A program made the translations under genes and the position numbers. Positions 46,073 through 58,200 of a stretch of 64,000 bases of DNA are shown here, in pieces (the first letter of the stretch is position 1; every line of letters starts with the position of its first letter). The notes under the pieces were generated by a model that saw nothing but the letters and a program-made list of their open reading frames with translations, did not search any database and was not told where the DNA came from. This DNA is from Anticarsia gemmatalis. Its lineage: Eukaryota > Arthropoda > Insecta > Lepidoptera > Erebidae. The stretch is taken from NCBI RefSeq assembly GCF_050436995.1, contig NC_134763.1:10597001-10661000 (forward strand), in the 5' to 3' direction.

Positions 46073-46530
46073 TCTATCTATCTATTTATCGTATGGCTAG
46101 TGGTCAACCTAGTGTCAAAGTTGTTCAAACCGCCCGAATGACATTTGACAAAGCTTCACGACTGTTATATTAATTTCAACCGGAACCGCCATTTTACGTG
46201 CCCTCCAAAGCACGGAGACGCTCAGTTCAAATACCACTATGCGTAATAGAATACGGGAATTAACGCGAACACGGATTTTACCAGGCTAGGCTAGGCTTCA
46301 GCCTGGGACCACGGCGAGTGCAACCTGCGCCGAAACGTTAGGCATTTTAAGGTAAAATGCGTGTTCGCGTTAATTCCCGTATTCTATTATAAATTAAACA
46401 TGCAACGCGAGAGTTTAAAAGTTATGATTACCACTATGCGGTCACCCATCCATAGAATGATCGCGCCAACGGTTGCTTAACCCACAGATCGTTTATCGAC
46501 CGGTGAGCACAAATGGCTATAAGCGCCTCT
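46073..46530 (-). mobile_element. 5S rRNA-derived SINE, split by an insertion
   Basis: On the minus strand the right part has 'gtgctcaccggtcgataaac', 'gatctgtgggttaagcaacc' and 'ctatggatgggtgaccgca', a good 5S internal promoter. The left part carries the 3' body ('tttgacactaggttgaccac') and a (gata)n tail at 46073-46090. An unrelated 185-bp element at 46244-46428 interrupts it and duplicates 12 bp of the SINE. Without the insertion the SINE would be about 260 bp. Confidence 0.85.
46244..46428. mobile_element. Fold-back insertion (FB), 185 bp, nested in the 5S SINE
   Basis: It is flanked by a perfect 12-bp duplication 'taccactatgcg' (46232-46243 and 46429-46440). The arms 'taatagaatacgggaattaa...' (46244-46282) and 46351-46389 are inverted repeats of 39 bp with about one mismatch. 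The loop between them has 'caacctgcgccgaaacgtta'. After the right arm comes a 37-bp single-copy tail ('catgcaacgcgagagtttaa'). A 12-bp duplication and an asymmetric tail fit a retroposed or snap-back element better than a classical TIR transposon. Confidence 0.85.
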
Positions 46531-49500
46531 AACTTGTACTAAGTAATACAAAGTAACTGTTTGAAGAAGGAAACTTAATTAAAGTTGCAACTATTTTCAT
46601 AAATAAATGGTTAGAGGTCTTTACTTTTGTACGTTTGACCTAAGAGTTTATGTGGCCACAACTTTGTATGTGACGAGTACTACAATTGAGTTGAAATACG
46701 AAGATGTGGATGCTGAGAGTAAGTCAAATAGTGATATTAATGTTTATATTTTAGACCGACAATTAATTAATGAAGACTTGATATTTTACTCATTTCGTTA
46801 TTGGTAAAATGTGTTGAGATCGTTGAAGAGTAACGATTAATCGAAAACGAATATATCACATAGTGATTCCAATGCTTTCTATATAGGAGTGTTGTAAATG
46901 GGTAATCGGAATAGTTTTTAATAGCATAACGTATTTCTTTCATTTTAATATAACTAGTTAGTAACATAATATTAGTGGCAAGTAAAGCAGTAATATAAAG
47001 AATTTTAATGTTCTTTCTACCTACAGTCTCCGAAAAATGTGTAACTTGAAAATACAACTCCAAAAATGTTCCCAAAAATATAAAAATCACAGTACATTTA
47101 AAACAAAATTTACCTGAACATGTCCCATAAAATTTCAAATTCAGCTGAGTTCCGTGTATAAATCACCTCACAATAAGAAACTCGAGACATGTACAAATGA
47201 TTAATTCAGTAAATAGCCCACAGTGGAGTCCTTCCGTGTTATATTAAGTTAAATGACCCGACTGCAGTATTCTTATATCTCCTAACTTGTAAAAAATGCT
47301 TGCTTCCTTATTTATTGTTTTGTCGAAATTCTCTAGAGCGTCTTTAGATGTTGCTGCTTCATACGCATTGTCATTGCTTTAATATTTTAAAAGGTTTTGT
47401 ATGGGACTATATGAAAAAACAGAAATTAGATTTTGCATGTTTGTTAGGGCTATTGATCAGTTTTACAAATGAGGTCTAAGATAGTTGATACCGTTTATAT
47501 TATGAACAATGGTGAAGAAATTTGTCTTCAATAATATTCATTTAAGTATTGGATCACAAAATTCAGAACAGTATAAAACTTGGGTTTAAACGACTTATAG
47601 AGTAACAGATAGAAACATTCTAAAAGGAAAACGCTTTTTACCTTCGATTGACATTTAGCAAAGTAAAGGATCTTTCATTCACGTCTGTTGTAAGACCTTA
47701 GAATTATAACGCACTTTATGAGGCCCCATTAAAACTAGCCTTTCTATATCAAACATTGAAACAACAACAAAGATACCTATAAACCTAAAGTTTAGTACTC
47801 ATTTGGTGCCCTGAAAACATTTTTAAAGGCAACGTTAACATTTCATACTTTCTGTAATTGCCTTGGATGTGGGTTACATACGTCGTTTCGTTCGTACTTA
47901 TGTTGGTAGCATTGTTACGTATCATTGTATCGTTTATGCTTTTGTTCTCTGAGTGTTTTAGACGTACGTTGAACTCTGAATGGTACAGTTTTTAGTAACT
48001 AGCTGACGTCATAATAAAGAACTGGTATAGAACAGAAATAGTTTAGTAGATAAAAAATTGATTGGTTTTATCATGGGTTCATAGATAGGTCGAAAATTTT
48101 ACTGACTTTGTGATAACTATCAGCCAGTGACTTCAAATTAGTGTTAATCTTACAAAGGAGATCTTAGATCTTTTAACATTCTAAGCAATCAAGAAATTTG
48201 CAGCTTAACATGAACCGTTTTTGCAGGGTTGTAATATAGTTGGTCGAATCACTATTAATATTTTCTCTGATAAAAGGTTCTTCTCATACTGAGTGCAGAC
48301 TACCCAAGACTTACTTAAACAGTTTTTTTTTTAAATAAAATGTTAATTTGTAGTCTCTAAAAATAATTAGCAAATAGAACAAACACTATCATTATAATAT
48401 ACATTACCCCAGTTAACATAGAAATCTAGGACTTAAATATCGTTCTCTACCACTTAGGGTTAAAGCTTTCATTTAGACCTGGGCGTAGGCGTTCAAATGT
48501 AGGCGTAAACTTTCAGCCTAGCCTAGAAATTTCTAAGAACTTTGGTAACACACAAGTTTGGATTCAAAGTTATTCCTGATTTCAAGGCCAAATAAACAAT
48601 GTATCTTTGGATCATATTCGTTCTTATGTTTTGAGAAACCTAACATTGGATTTGTTACGATTGTGCACTCTAGCAAAACGCAAATTACATAAATAAAAGA
48701 TGATTCCCGCACTAAGAATTATGTAATACTTTAACGTAACGAATAATTCTATTGGCAGGCTAACTTTGTCTCTTCTACGCGACGTTTCAATAACAATTTC
48801 AATGTTTGACAAGTACTGTTATTGAAAGATGTCCTAGGAAAAATAATTGTAAATTAGTGATCTATTTCATTTATCATTCTAAATGTTTGAGCAATTCTTT
48901 AATATTGCTATCTACTAGCAATCATAATGTTTTACATTTATTCTAAATTCGTCTCGTTCTCGTCTCTATATGTTTTTTTACTACAAACACTACAATATCA
49001 TAACAAAAATAAAACATGTCATATTTTCATGGGACTTCGACTTCTTTTTTTATTTTCTAAACCGAATTTTTGCGTGGTCGTCAAAAATAAAAATATTTTT
49101 ATAAACGCTTGCCACTGTTCCAGGTAGCACAAGTAATCTCTGTATGGCAACGGATTATACAAACAAATACTCAGAATGGAAACTATCTGTGGGTTTTATT
49201 TTGTACCGGAAACTGAACGCTGAACACGTGCTGCATTTTTATATTGCGAGAATCGATGATGAACTTTCCTATCTGAATGTATTGGAAAGGGTTTTGTTCG
49301 AAAAATTGGAAGAATAAAATTTCAGGTAAAAGAATTCGTGAAAGTGGAACCTGAAATTAAAATCACGTTGAGATCAAAGTACGATTTCTTTTTATTTTTT
49401 ATTTTAATCAACTTTTGGGTTTTTAGCCAGTTGCAGCACTTGAAAACACGTCGGTAGTTACAGTCAAAAATCACAATAATCGCCTAAACGAACATTCAAC

Positions 49501-50021
49501 ATAAGTTGACTATTTAAAATAGAAAAGTGCATTAAACACTTTAAAAATTGAAAGAGGAAAATCGCAAAAATGAATCTGATATCATTCATTAAAAATCAAT
49601 ACTACAAAACAAACAAACCACACACGGAAAGAACACAGCACATAATATAACGAAAGCAGAAAAACAAACACGTAATCCAAAACCAAATCAAGGTAAAACA
49701 TCCCACATGAATTCAGAAGCGGGATATAGTTTTCCATTTTAATCTGGAATATCTAATGCGGCTGAATCGATCCGAACTACACTTTGAGACTCCGAGAATG
49801 CAATAACATTCATTATACGACTCCAGACTTCACAGGTGCAGTTGCAAATTAAATTCAGTTTAACATTTCTGCCGATCAGAAATTTTCGAAAACGTGTTTT
49901 TGAGTAAATAATTTTGGAGATGATAGTGAAGTTTGTGGATTAATTTGTAGGGTAGAATTTAAATTTTAGATGGGTTAGTTTAGCCACGATATTATGCAGG
50001 CTATCTAGAGGCGGTAAGTTT
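46531..50021. other. Repeat-poor AT-rich DNA
   Basis: No gene or element was recognised in about 3.5 kb. A 123-codon minus-strand frame at 46767-47138 is hydrophobic and begins at TTG; I treat it as chance. Confidence 0.45.
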
Positions 50022-50055
50022 GTGAACCATGTTTGCTTGTGAACCATGTTTGCTC
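50022..50055 (+). repeat. 17-bp tandem duplication
   Basis: 'gtgaaccatgtttgctt' is followed directly by 'gtgaaccatgtttgctc', two units with one difference. No function is suggested. Confidence 0.9.
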
Positions 50056-50307
50056 GTGTAATTATTTCTTATTTAGATTTCCATTAAGTATGTACCTACA
50101 TAGTACTGTACCGTAATTAATATGACTCGTAGAAAGTATGTACGATGACAGCATCGATACGGTTTCCACTCTAGACTACTTTGATTATAAATTAAAAACT
50201 TTAAATACACAAGTAATAATAACATGATAAATCTTTGCTTAGACATTACTTGACATTTCGGCGCCAATTGTTTTGTGTGTTGATATTATGGCGTTTGACA
50301 GCACTGA

Positions 50308-50899
50308 CCTGTGCCTCGATTCTCTACTACTATCGACTACCGACAACCGAACTGTCATCGATAAATTTTGTATGAAAATCTGATCAGCGCCTCTGACGGG
50401 TGTCGTTGGAAACATTTTGGCAGTACATTCTAAATGTCAATTTCGATAGCTAGCCGGTTGTCGGTAGTCGATAGTGGTAGAGAATCGAGGTACTGTACCT
50501 CGATTCTCGAATTTCTCGATGACAGTTCGGTTGTCGGTAGTCGATAGTGGTAGAGAATCGAGGTACTGTACCTCGATTCTCGAATTTCTCGATGACAGTT
50601 CGGTTGTCGGTAGTCGATAGTGGTAGAGAATCGAGGTACTGTACCTCGATTCTCGAATTTCTCGATGACAGTTCGGTTGTCGGTAGTCGATAGTAGTAGA
50701 GAATCGAGGCACTGTAGCTCAATTCTCTATTACTATCCACTACCGACAACCGACCTGTCATCGAGAAATTTAGTATGAGAATCTGATCAGCGCCTCTGAC
50801 GGACATTGTAGGAAATGTTTTGGCAGTACATTCTAAATGTCAAAATTTCGATAGCTAGCCGGTTGTCGGTAGTCGTTAGTAGTAGAGAATCGAGCTTCA
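50308..50899. mobile_element. Compound W1 locus: full copy, 73-bp array, full copy
   Basis: A long-TIR W1 element (50308-50495) is followed by three tandem 73-bp units and a second, more diverged W1 element (50710-50899). Both full copies carry 'ctgatcagcgcctctgacgg' and 'cagtacattctaaatgtc'. Open frames on the minus strand through the array repeat the same peptide in shifting frames (73 is not a multiple of 3), so they are not protein genes. Confidence 0.9.
50491..50709 (+). repeat. Tandem array of a 73-bp W1 deletion derivative (3 units)
   Basis: The units start at 50491, 50564 and 50637 with 'tactgtacctcgattctcga' and are nearly identical. The next period, at 50710, begins the second full W1 copy. 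Each unit is about 12 bp of one W1 end ('cctcgattctc') joined to about 60 bp of the opposite end ('gacagttcggttgtcggtag', then 'agagaatcgagg'). In effect it is a W1 element with its middle deleted, amplified head-to-tail. Confidence 0.95.
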
Positions 50900-51229
50900 G
50901 TATGCGCTTTGGTAACTTGATAAATTTATATTTTCCAACTGTAATTATATTAATATGCACCCTAAATAACAATTAACAAATCGATTTTAAAACGTGTCGC
51001 ATTATACAATCATGAGTGCGGTCGGATAACAGCAAATGAAATTATATTTCAAAATGAAAATTCAACTGTTTAAACAGTTTATAAGCGCTAAGCAGTTATT
51101 TGTTACTGTATTAACGAGTACAATTATAAACTATGATGTTTGAATGTTGGTTGAAAATAATACAAATTAAACTAAGTTTAATTTATTAACTAGCCTCATG
51201 TTTTAGTTTTGCTTGTCACTTTTGTGTTG
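50900..51229. other. Unassigned AT-rich DNA
   Basis: Nothing was recognised. Confidence 0.5.
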
Positions 51230-51592
51230 TTAACGTGTATTTTTTTTTTTTTTTTTTTTTTTTTTATAGCAGTGATAGCCGAGTGGTATAAGTTGACACC
51301 TCCCACGCCAGTGGTCGCAGGTTCGAACCCGAGGCAACACACCAATGACTTTTCGAAGTTATGTGTGTATTAGAAATAATTATCACATGCTCCAACGGTG
51401 AAGGAAAACATCGTGAGGAAACCTTGCATGCCTAAAAAATTTGTTTAAAACATTTATTGAGGGCATGCAAAGTCCCCAACCCGCACTTGGCCAGCGTGGT
51501 GGACTCAAGGCCTAACCCCTCCCTCATTACGGGAGGAGACCCTTGCCCAGCAGTGGGACATTAATGGGTTAAATTTATTAACGTGTATTTTT
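51230..51592 (+). mobile_element. tRNA-derived SINE (SINE-III) with target duplication and T25 tract
   Basis: The SINE is about 51266-51577: 'agcagtgatagccgagtggt', 'ggtcgcaggttcgaacccga' (perfect B box), 'gaaaacatcgtgaggaaacc', 'cagcagtgggacattaatgg'. The target duplication 'ttaacgtgtattttt' occurs at 51230-51244 and 51578-51592. On the left it is extended into an uninterrupted run of 25 T (51241-51265). The 3' side has no poly-A. Confidence 0.9.
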
Positions 51593-53475
51593 AATGGTCA
51601 TAACGCCGCCAAACTATCATGTCGCGAACGCAAAACGCAATTCTGGCAAATTATGGTACGATACACACAAACATCGAACAATAATCACAGCAGTCATACT
51701 TGCACATAATGTTTTTAATAAGGATATTTTTATATAATAGGTATATAACGACGATAACTTAATCCAGGACAAGGAAACCAGGAAAGTTAGCAATTACATA
51801 AAAGTAGAATTAATAGATCATGATTATTCGGCTGGATTGAAAAAGAGTAATGAATGAAAATAACTAAATGGTACAAAAGAAATGAAACACTTCATCTCAC
51901 GCACGTAGCACTACTATAATAAATGTTTACATCAAACAATATACAAAAACCAGCATCAACAATCAATACTTGATGCCGTCGAATGGCGCCCAACGTTGCA
52001 TCCGGAATCACCGCAGGAAATTGTAGCCAACAATACATTACTATGCCATGGTTATTCATTGTTTCCCCATGATTTTAACGGTATACTTGTTTTATTTGGA
52101 TGGGAAAAACTGACTTAATTTTGTAGGGTGTAAGGTGTCATTTCAAAATTGATCTAGTCTGTCTGTCTCTTCGTTATGTTTTCGCTTTAAACCATTGCAC
52201 CTGTTTTGATGGAACGCAGTATGGATGTAGTTAAAAACCTGGGGTTAATCTGCGATTACAGTCAGATGTCTTTGTTAACGAAGATCAATTCCTTTGCGCT
52301 TAAAACTTTCGACGCGAACAGAACCGCGAAGGAAAGCGAGTCTGTACAAAAGTCTGTAGAACATAATTTAAGCAGACTCACTTAACCAATCACTACAACA
52401 ATCCAGACTTACTCAAATCAATTCTCCAATATTAATTGTCTTTATAACTCAAAATCAAACAGAAAAATAACAAGTTTCAATGTATACTCAAACAATAACC
52501 GACTTCAAATAAAATGAAAAGTTTGATGTTAATCACAATGAAATTCCGATAACTGGGTCTGTCTCTAGAGATCCTTTGCAAACAGTTGTATTTGTTCAAT
52601 ATATAATGAAGACTCGAGTTAGATCAAGTTGATCGAGTTGGGATCCGTAGGGATGGGATGAGACGAAGTCTGTGGAAATTGTTCGAGAAATTTGAATTGA
52701 TGTTCGACTAATTATTGGGATGTTAGGAGTTGTGTGTGATTCGTGTGTAAGTGTTCCCGCGTTTAGTTTTGAGTTTTGAGATGTATGATTTTAGCTGCGG
52801 TTTCTGATTTAGTATATGTTTGAGTGGAAGTTTCTTAATATTGAGTCTTATTAGATTGTTAAACATCGATTTTGTGGATTGGAAACAGATAATCATTGTT
52901 ATTTGCAAAGCAACGGAAGGGAAGGTCAAAAAGAAAGTACTTTGATATGAATCACAAAATTAACAATTATAGGTAGAAGTTTGTGCCCGTTAGAAGATTG
53001 CTCTCTACTGTTATTTTTTTTTAATTACCTTACAAACTCTCATTTCACTCATTTGTAAGTCCAGAACTTGTTAATAAACACTAGAATTTACCTTAAATTG
53101 TCAAAGACACATTCAAATCAATAAATTTATATTTCTCTGTAAATAACCATATTTTATTTTGATTTAAGTACAATTTTCTCCATTTCTCCAAGAAAAAAAT
53201 AACAGAAATGAAATCTGTACGTTTCCATTATCCACTTTATCATGCAGTACAATATCAGGAGCTCGCTTCAGTTTCATAACTCCCTTCAGATGACAAACAG
53301 CTTCCATACGAAAACAAAAGAAACATATTTTATTAAAACAGCCGACGCTTATTAATTCACTTGTACGACAGTTGCAGAATTCTTGCCTTTCGGATGAAAG
53401 ATGTCTTTAATGTTATGCCAGTTCTCTGAGTTTAAGTTAAAGTATTTTTGTTTAGATGTTGAAAGAATTTTTTGT
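51593..53475. other. Unassigned AT-rich DNA
   Basis: Nothing was recognised. About 52180-52350 and 52600-52680 are slightly GC-richer without any other signal. Confidence 0.45.
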
Positions 53476-53682
53476 AACCCTGACTGTCCCACTGCTAGGC
53501 AAGGGTCTCCTGCCAAACGGGGGTTAGTGACGATTCCACTGCTGGGCATGGTTCTCCCGAATGACGGAGGAGTAAGGTCTTCTGTCTACCACACTGGCCA
53601 AGTGCGGGTTGGGGACTTCCCTTAAGAAATGCGTTGAACTACTGTTAGGCATGCGAGGTTTCAGTACAATGTTTTTCTTCTT
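53476..53682 (-). mobile_element. SINE-III 3' body with an internal partial duplication
   Basis: The plus strand shows 'gtcccactgctaggcaaggg', then a second degenerate version 'ccactgctgggcatggttct', before 'cactggccaagtgcgggttg' and 'ggcatgcgaggtttcagtac'. One SINE-III would have the first block once, so either the block duplicated or two copies recombined. The tRNA head is missing. Confidence 0.75.
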
Positions 53683-53724
53683 TGCAAATTAACTACTATA
53701 CGGATCTTATATCACGTATTAAGT

Positions 53725-53775
53725 TGATAAGATGATCAGCGTCTCGAGCGGATTTTAAAGTACTATTTTTATATC
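53725..53775 (+). mobile_element. W1 fragment
   Basis: 'agatgatcagcgtctcgagc' followed by 'aagtactatttttat' resembles the centre of W1. Short and decayed. Confidence 0.35.
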
Positions 53776-53791
53776 CAATAGTAATGGAGAA

Positions 53792-53824
53792 AAGGAAATG
53801 ACGCTACTAAGGAGTCATTTCCTT
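53792..53824. repeat. Hairpin with 11-bp perfect arms
   Basis: 'aaggaaatgac' and 'gtcatttcctt' flank an 11-nt loop. This is a eukaryotic sequence, so it is not a bacterial-type terminator. No function is suggested. Confidence 0.7.
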
Positions 53825-55099
53825 ATACTAATAAATCTTTCAACTAGCAAAAATGTTTCGTTTCTAGGATTCCCGGAATATTTTACATATTTAGTATGAA
53901 CGAACAACTTGTTTCGTAAAATTGATACAGTTTTGAATGACACTAGTTAATACACTAAAACATTCACGTACAATATTGGACACAAAGCGTTTTGTTTGTT
54001 GATCCAGTATTGTAAATATTTTCAGTGCTTATAGTGTTAGAATAATACGGGTGCAATTGTGTATTGCATAATTCGGGTTCGCAGTTTTGAACGTTTATCA
54101 TACCGTTATTGTATAAGTGTACTGTGTGTATATTGTTTCTTTTTTTAAATGTACGCAATAAATAGTAATCTTTGTGTGACCCACAAATGAAAAATCTAGG
54201 TCTGGTTATTAAGTACATTGTGCATCTTTCGATTGGAATGGTGTCTTTAAGAAATGTTTAATTAAAAGGAAAAATGATTATATGGAAGCTGAATTCCTCA
54301 AATTTTAATCACAAGTTATAAATTAAAAATTTAATTATGATTGTTTTTAACACACAAAGTACCTATCTGGAATTAAATACTTACCTAACGATGACTTACA
54401 TTATTGTATATGAGCATAATATTATTTAATGCATATATCTAATGACACATAATAATATATTAGTCATTTTCTAACACCTTACGTTTATAACAAAGTTAAC
54501 GGTCAAAATCAAATTATAATCCCAAATAATTTAATATCACATTTACGTTCAAACTGATAGCTTCCATCTGTCATCACACCGACCGCCATAAAACTCTTTA
54601 TATCCTTGAAAAATATGACAGTCATGACCCAAAACATATTCATATCATCGCAAAAACAGTAAAAGTTAAAGCAGAACAATAAAACGGATAGTTTTATGTA
54701 CTTTTTATATTGACGACAGGTGAGGCTTGGGATTCTTCTGAATTTTATCGTCCGGAACTGAATTCCGTTGTACAAAGGATCTTGGATATGTTATAGAATG
54801 GAATACCGAACACAAATATTTGTTGCGATGCATCAAGAATGTTGAAATTTTCATGTTGTTTATTGTGAATGCGGTTCTGTTATTCTTGGTTTTAAATGCT
54901 GAGATCTTTCTAGATATATTTAAAATTGTATTTTCTTAAATCTAGAATAGAAACCGTTATTCTACCAGCGTTATGTTCCTTTGCGGATGCTTTGGTTTCA
55001 AGTATCTTACAGATTTACTAATGACGTTGATCAACTTTTAGATTCATAGATCATCTGTTTTCGCCGATTCATTTGTATCTGTATCATTTAAATGATTAT
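53825..55099. other. Unassigned AT-rich DNA
   Basis: Nothing was recognised. Confidence 0.5.
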
Positions 55100-55202
55100 C
55101 CCCCGGTACATTTAGCGGTAGTTTATCTATTCAATGGTGTCAAAACTCATACAAAAAACGCTATTGCATAAACTACCGTTAATTTTACTCAGAAACCGGG
55201 GG
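55100..55202. mobile_element. MITE family C, about 103 bp
   Basis: Both ends have 'cccccggt' as an inverted repeat, and the arms continue with 'ggtagtttat' on the left and 'ataaactacc' on the right, giving imperfect terminal repeats of about 40 bp that almost meet in the middle. The flanks read TTA(T) on one side and TAA on the other, suggesting a 3-bp TTA/TAA duplication as in Harbinger-type elements, but this is not certain. Confidence 0.75.
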
Positions 55203-56464
55203 TAAGAAATTTATATCCTGTATCCTAACAATGTATCTATATTCGCTGCTATACTAAACAAATCACAGCCATTACACACGTGCCATCAAATTAATTTTGA
55301 TAAATAAACCCAATTTATATTTAGCTTCCTTCTCATTACAATGTAGGTCTTAAATAACAAATGTAACGTAACACTCGTATATAAATCTCTTGTTTATAGC
55401 TATTCTAAAATGAAGGAAAGCACACCCGTTTTATCGCTATCATAATTTCAGCACCGTTTTAATGAAATTATAATTGCTAATTAAGGGAAAATGCGATCCG
55501 TCGTGCTCGGAAACCCGTAGTTCGGCAACCCGAAATAATTTGCTTGCTACACTGTTTCTTGGTAGTATAATATTGTTGAAGAACCTTCGCACCACTAATT
55601 AATAACGCTTAGACAGCCCGTATCAGTAGATAGCTTGAAGCTTAGGTAAGCTTCGTTATAGTTATAGTTTTGGTGAAATGAGTCCGTGTTTGGGCCCGGG
55701 GTATACATTTTACGATGTGAACCCAAAAATCTTTCAAACTGATTTTTATGTATGAAACATGAACATTAAAACAACAACGTTTTTTTTTAAATACGTTCAA
55801 TAGTTAATATCTCCAGCAATAAAACTTAAAAAATAAACTGTACAATGTTCATAACAAAATAACTATTCTTTATAGTCTTAATTTTAATCTTTGTCTAAAA
55901 GCAACACTCTACCTAGTAAACTTCCTTCAGGAAAATACATTTCTTGTCATTTCTTCTCACGCGTTACTCACGAATTGCAATTTTAAAGGAGTGATAAACA
56001 TGTCAATTTTTAAAACATTACATTATACAATTACATTAAAAAACATGTCAATAAATTTACCGACTAAGAAATATTTTGAATCAAATTGTGGCATAACTCT
56101 ACTATGACAAAATATTACTAAATTCGTTATCGTCTGTTAATACCACCGATCGTTAGCTTCTGGCTATGATCGGTTCATTGTAAAGCAATTATAGTCTGTA
56201 GTTTTAAGCAGCTACTGAATAGACGGTAACAAAGAGGAGCTGAGAGTAATACGCTATTTACAACGCTCCGTATTAGAGATCATATTGAATGAAGCTTCCT
56301 AATTATCTGGAGGTATCTAGGCACTTATAGTTAGGATTTTTCTGAGTAGATACCTAATATTGTGAATGTGAAAGTCTGTAAGTCGATATGTATCGCTTAT
56401 GCTTCTTAAAAGTTGAACAATTTTAGGTTTAATATAGCTTGGAGATAGTCTTCTATTTTGCAAA
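55203..56464. other. Unassigned AT-rich DNA
   Basis: A short GC-richer patch lies at about 55485-55540. Nothing was recognised. Confidence 0.5.
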
Positions 56465-56600
56465 CGTTTACACTATTGCCATATACGACACACTCATTTA
56501 GGCTGTTATTGAGAACATTGTTACCATAACAAAAAACACTTTTCCAGATATCTTGATCGAACCCTAGACTACGTGATCAGCAATCCACTTAATAAATATT
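56465..56600 (-). mobile_element. tRNA-derived SINE (SINE-I), body plus partial head
   Basis: The minus strand has 'gtctagggttcgatcaagat' (B box), then 'aatgttctcaataacagcct' and 'gtcgtatatggcaatagtg', matching the SINE-I body order at 2437-2520. Confidence 0.65.
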
Positions 56601-57870
56601 TGGTTATAATTTAAAGCAAAGTAATTATCACAAAAACGGCTTCTAAGTCGATTTCAAACATTTAAATGTGTACAAACTATTAGAATAAGATATCGCACAA
56701 AATGATTTAAAACGATACAAAAAACTATGCAGAACGCTTCAAACGGTTACGTATAAGATTTCAGTTCACTCGATACAGAAAGAGAACCAATAAAACCGTA
56801 GAACTACCGCCTCTGAACCGAACATGAATCGCATATATTTTGAAATCAGGTCGAGAAGCCTTGGCATATTAGTAACAAGTACTGCTTTGAATTGCAACCT
56901 ATACGGGAACACTCAAATATAAAGGTTGTTTATTACTTATTATGACTAGCTTCTGTACATAGCGTTGCTTGTGATTTTGTGCAATTTTTCATTAGTTTGA
57001 TAACTAGACACTTATGAGTTTAAACTATCGCGTCTTCTATCAGACTGTCAGAGTAATAAATAAGATACGGTATGCACCTTCCACAGTTGTACTTACAGGA
57101 CACTTAATTATGTAGACTACATTATGGTGATCATAAATAGAAGCAATAATCTTAGCAGCATTCAAAAACCTATGATTTTTCGAACTGAAATATGTGAATT
57201 AAAAACGAATGCTAAGAAGGTTAGTCTGAGAAGTGTGGTCTGAGGAGAGTTTGCTAGGCTTGGGTTCCAATCCTAGAGTTAGAAAAGTGCTGTTGACTTG
57301 GCCAAGGTCTTTTGGAATAAATTTAATATTTACAGGTACTGAGAGTTTACTGTCGTTCTATGTCTATGACAATAGATAGAGATCTAATAAAGTGCTAGCA
57401 TATCATGACAATTCTAAACTGCTAACCTTGGGTCTACTTCTAAACCTCTGCCTTTGACTCCAGATGACGAGAGATGGATGGATTTTTATGAAAGTAAAAA
57501 TATTCAATGTTACTACAATAAAAGTTAATAAACCATTCTTAAAAATAAACTGAATTTTGAAATCGGTCCAGGGTTGCCAGGAAATTTACAATGTAACGGT
57601 CCAACAACGTTAAATTGTTAGAACGTGGTCTCAACTAAGAATTTATAGGCTTTGCAAGAACGATTACTGTTTCAAAGCTTTGAGAAGTCACCCGGGGACT
57701 TTTATGAAGTCTCTTTAAATCTTATTGCTGGGACGTTAGGTCTCAAGATATGTGAGCCAGACGTTATGAAGTTACGTCTGAGAAATATTATAGATATGAA
57801 ATGTGACGGAATTTGTGTAGTGATATGATTTTGATACTCTGTAGGATTGTAAGGTATATTATGTAGATTG
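56601..57870. other. Unassigned AT-rich DNA
   Basis: Nothing was recognised. Confidence 0.5.
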
Positions 57871-57980
57871 TAAGTCCTCAATCTGTACTGGGCCGGTGTA
57901 GCGGTGTGATGATCATGGTTTAGCCCCTCCTTTGGGAGACCCTTATACAGCAGCTGCAGTGACAGTAATGGGTTAAAAAG
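57871..57980 (+). mobile_element. SINE-III 3' fragment
   Basis: 'aagtcctcaatctgtactgg', 'gcccctcctttgggagaccc', and 'acagtaatgggttaaaaaga' with a short A tail match the end of the SINE-III at 51266-51577. Confidence 0.75.
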
Positions 57981-58034
57981 ACAAAAAAAAACGTTGTTGG
58001 GAATATTTTTTAAATCGTATTATATTCGCTTAGA

Positions 58035-58200
58035 TACCAAATTATGTCCTCACTGTCGCATATGGTGTTCGATTCCTACACAAAAAAAAATATTTATGTG
58101 ATACCCAAACATCTAGTTGATAGTCTGGTTATACTTTGTGTCCGCTGCTTTCATTTTTATTAAATCCCCGCGATTCAAACATGATTCACAGAAAAAATAA
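58035..58200 (+). mobile_element. tRNA-derived SINE (SINE-II), decayed
   Basis: 'tggtgttcgattcctacaca' (B box), 'gtctggttatactttgtgtc' and 'aaatccccgcgattcaaaca' follow the order of 21154-21365. The head upstream of the B box is eroded. Confidence 0.7.

Noticed and set aside
46767..47138. 123-codon hydrophobic minus-strand frame that could look like a chemoreceptor piece
   Set aside because: It starts at TTG, and its first ATG is far inside. Hydrophobicity is expected from AT-rich codons, and no receptor motif is seen.
50437..50972. Overlapping minus-strand open frames of 91 and 118 codons with repeated peptides
   Set aside because: They are the 73-bp W1 array translated. Because 73 is not a multiple of 3, the same DNA is read in a different frame in each unit, so there is no conserved protein.
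53792..53824. Hairpin as a transcription terminator
   Set aside because: The context is eukaryotic, there is no operon or T-run logic, and hairpins of this size are common in AT-rich DNA.
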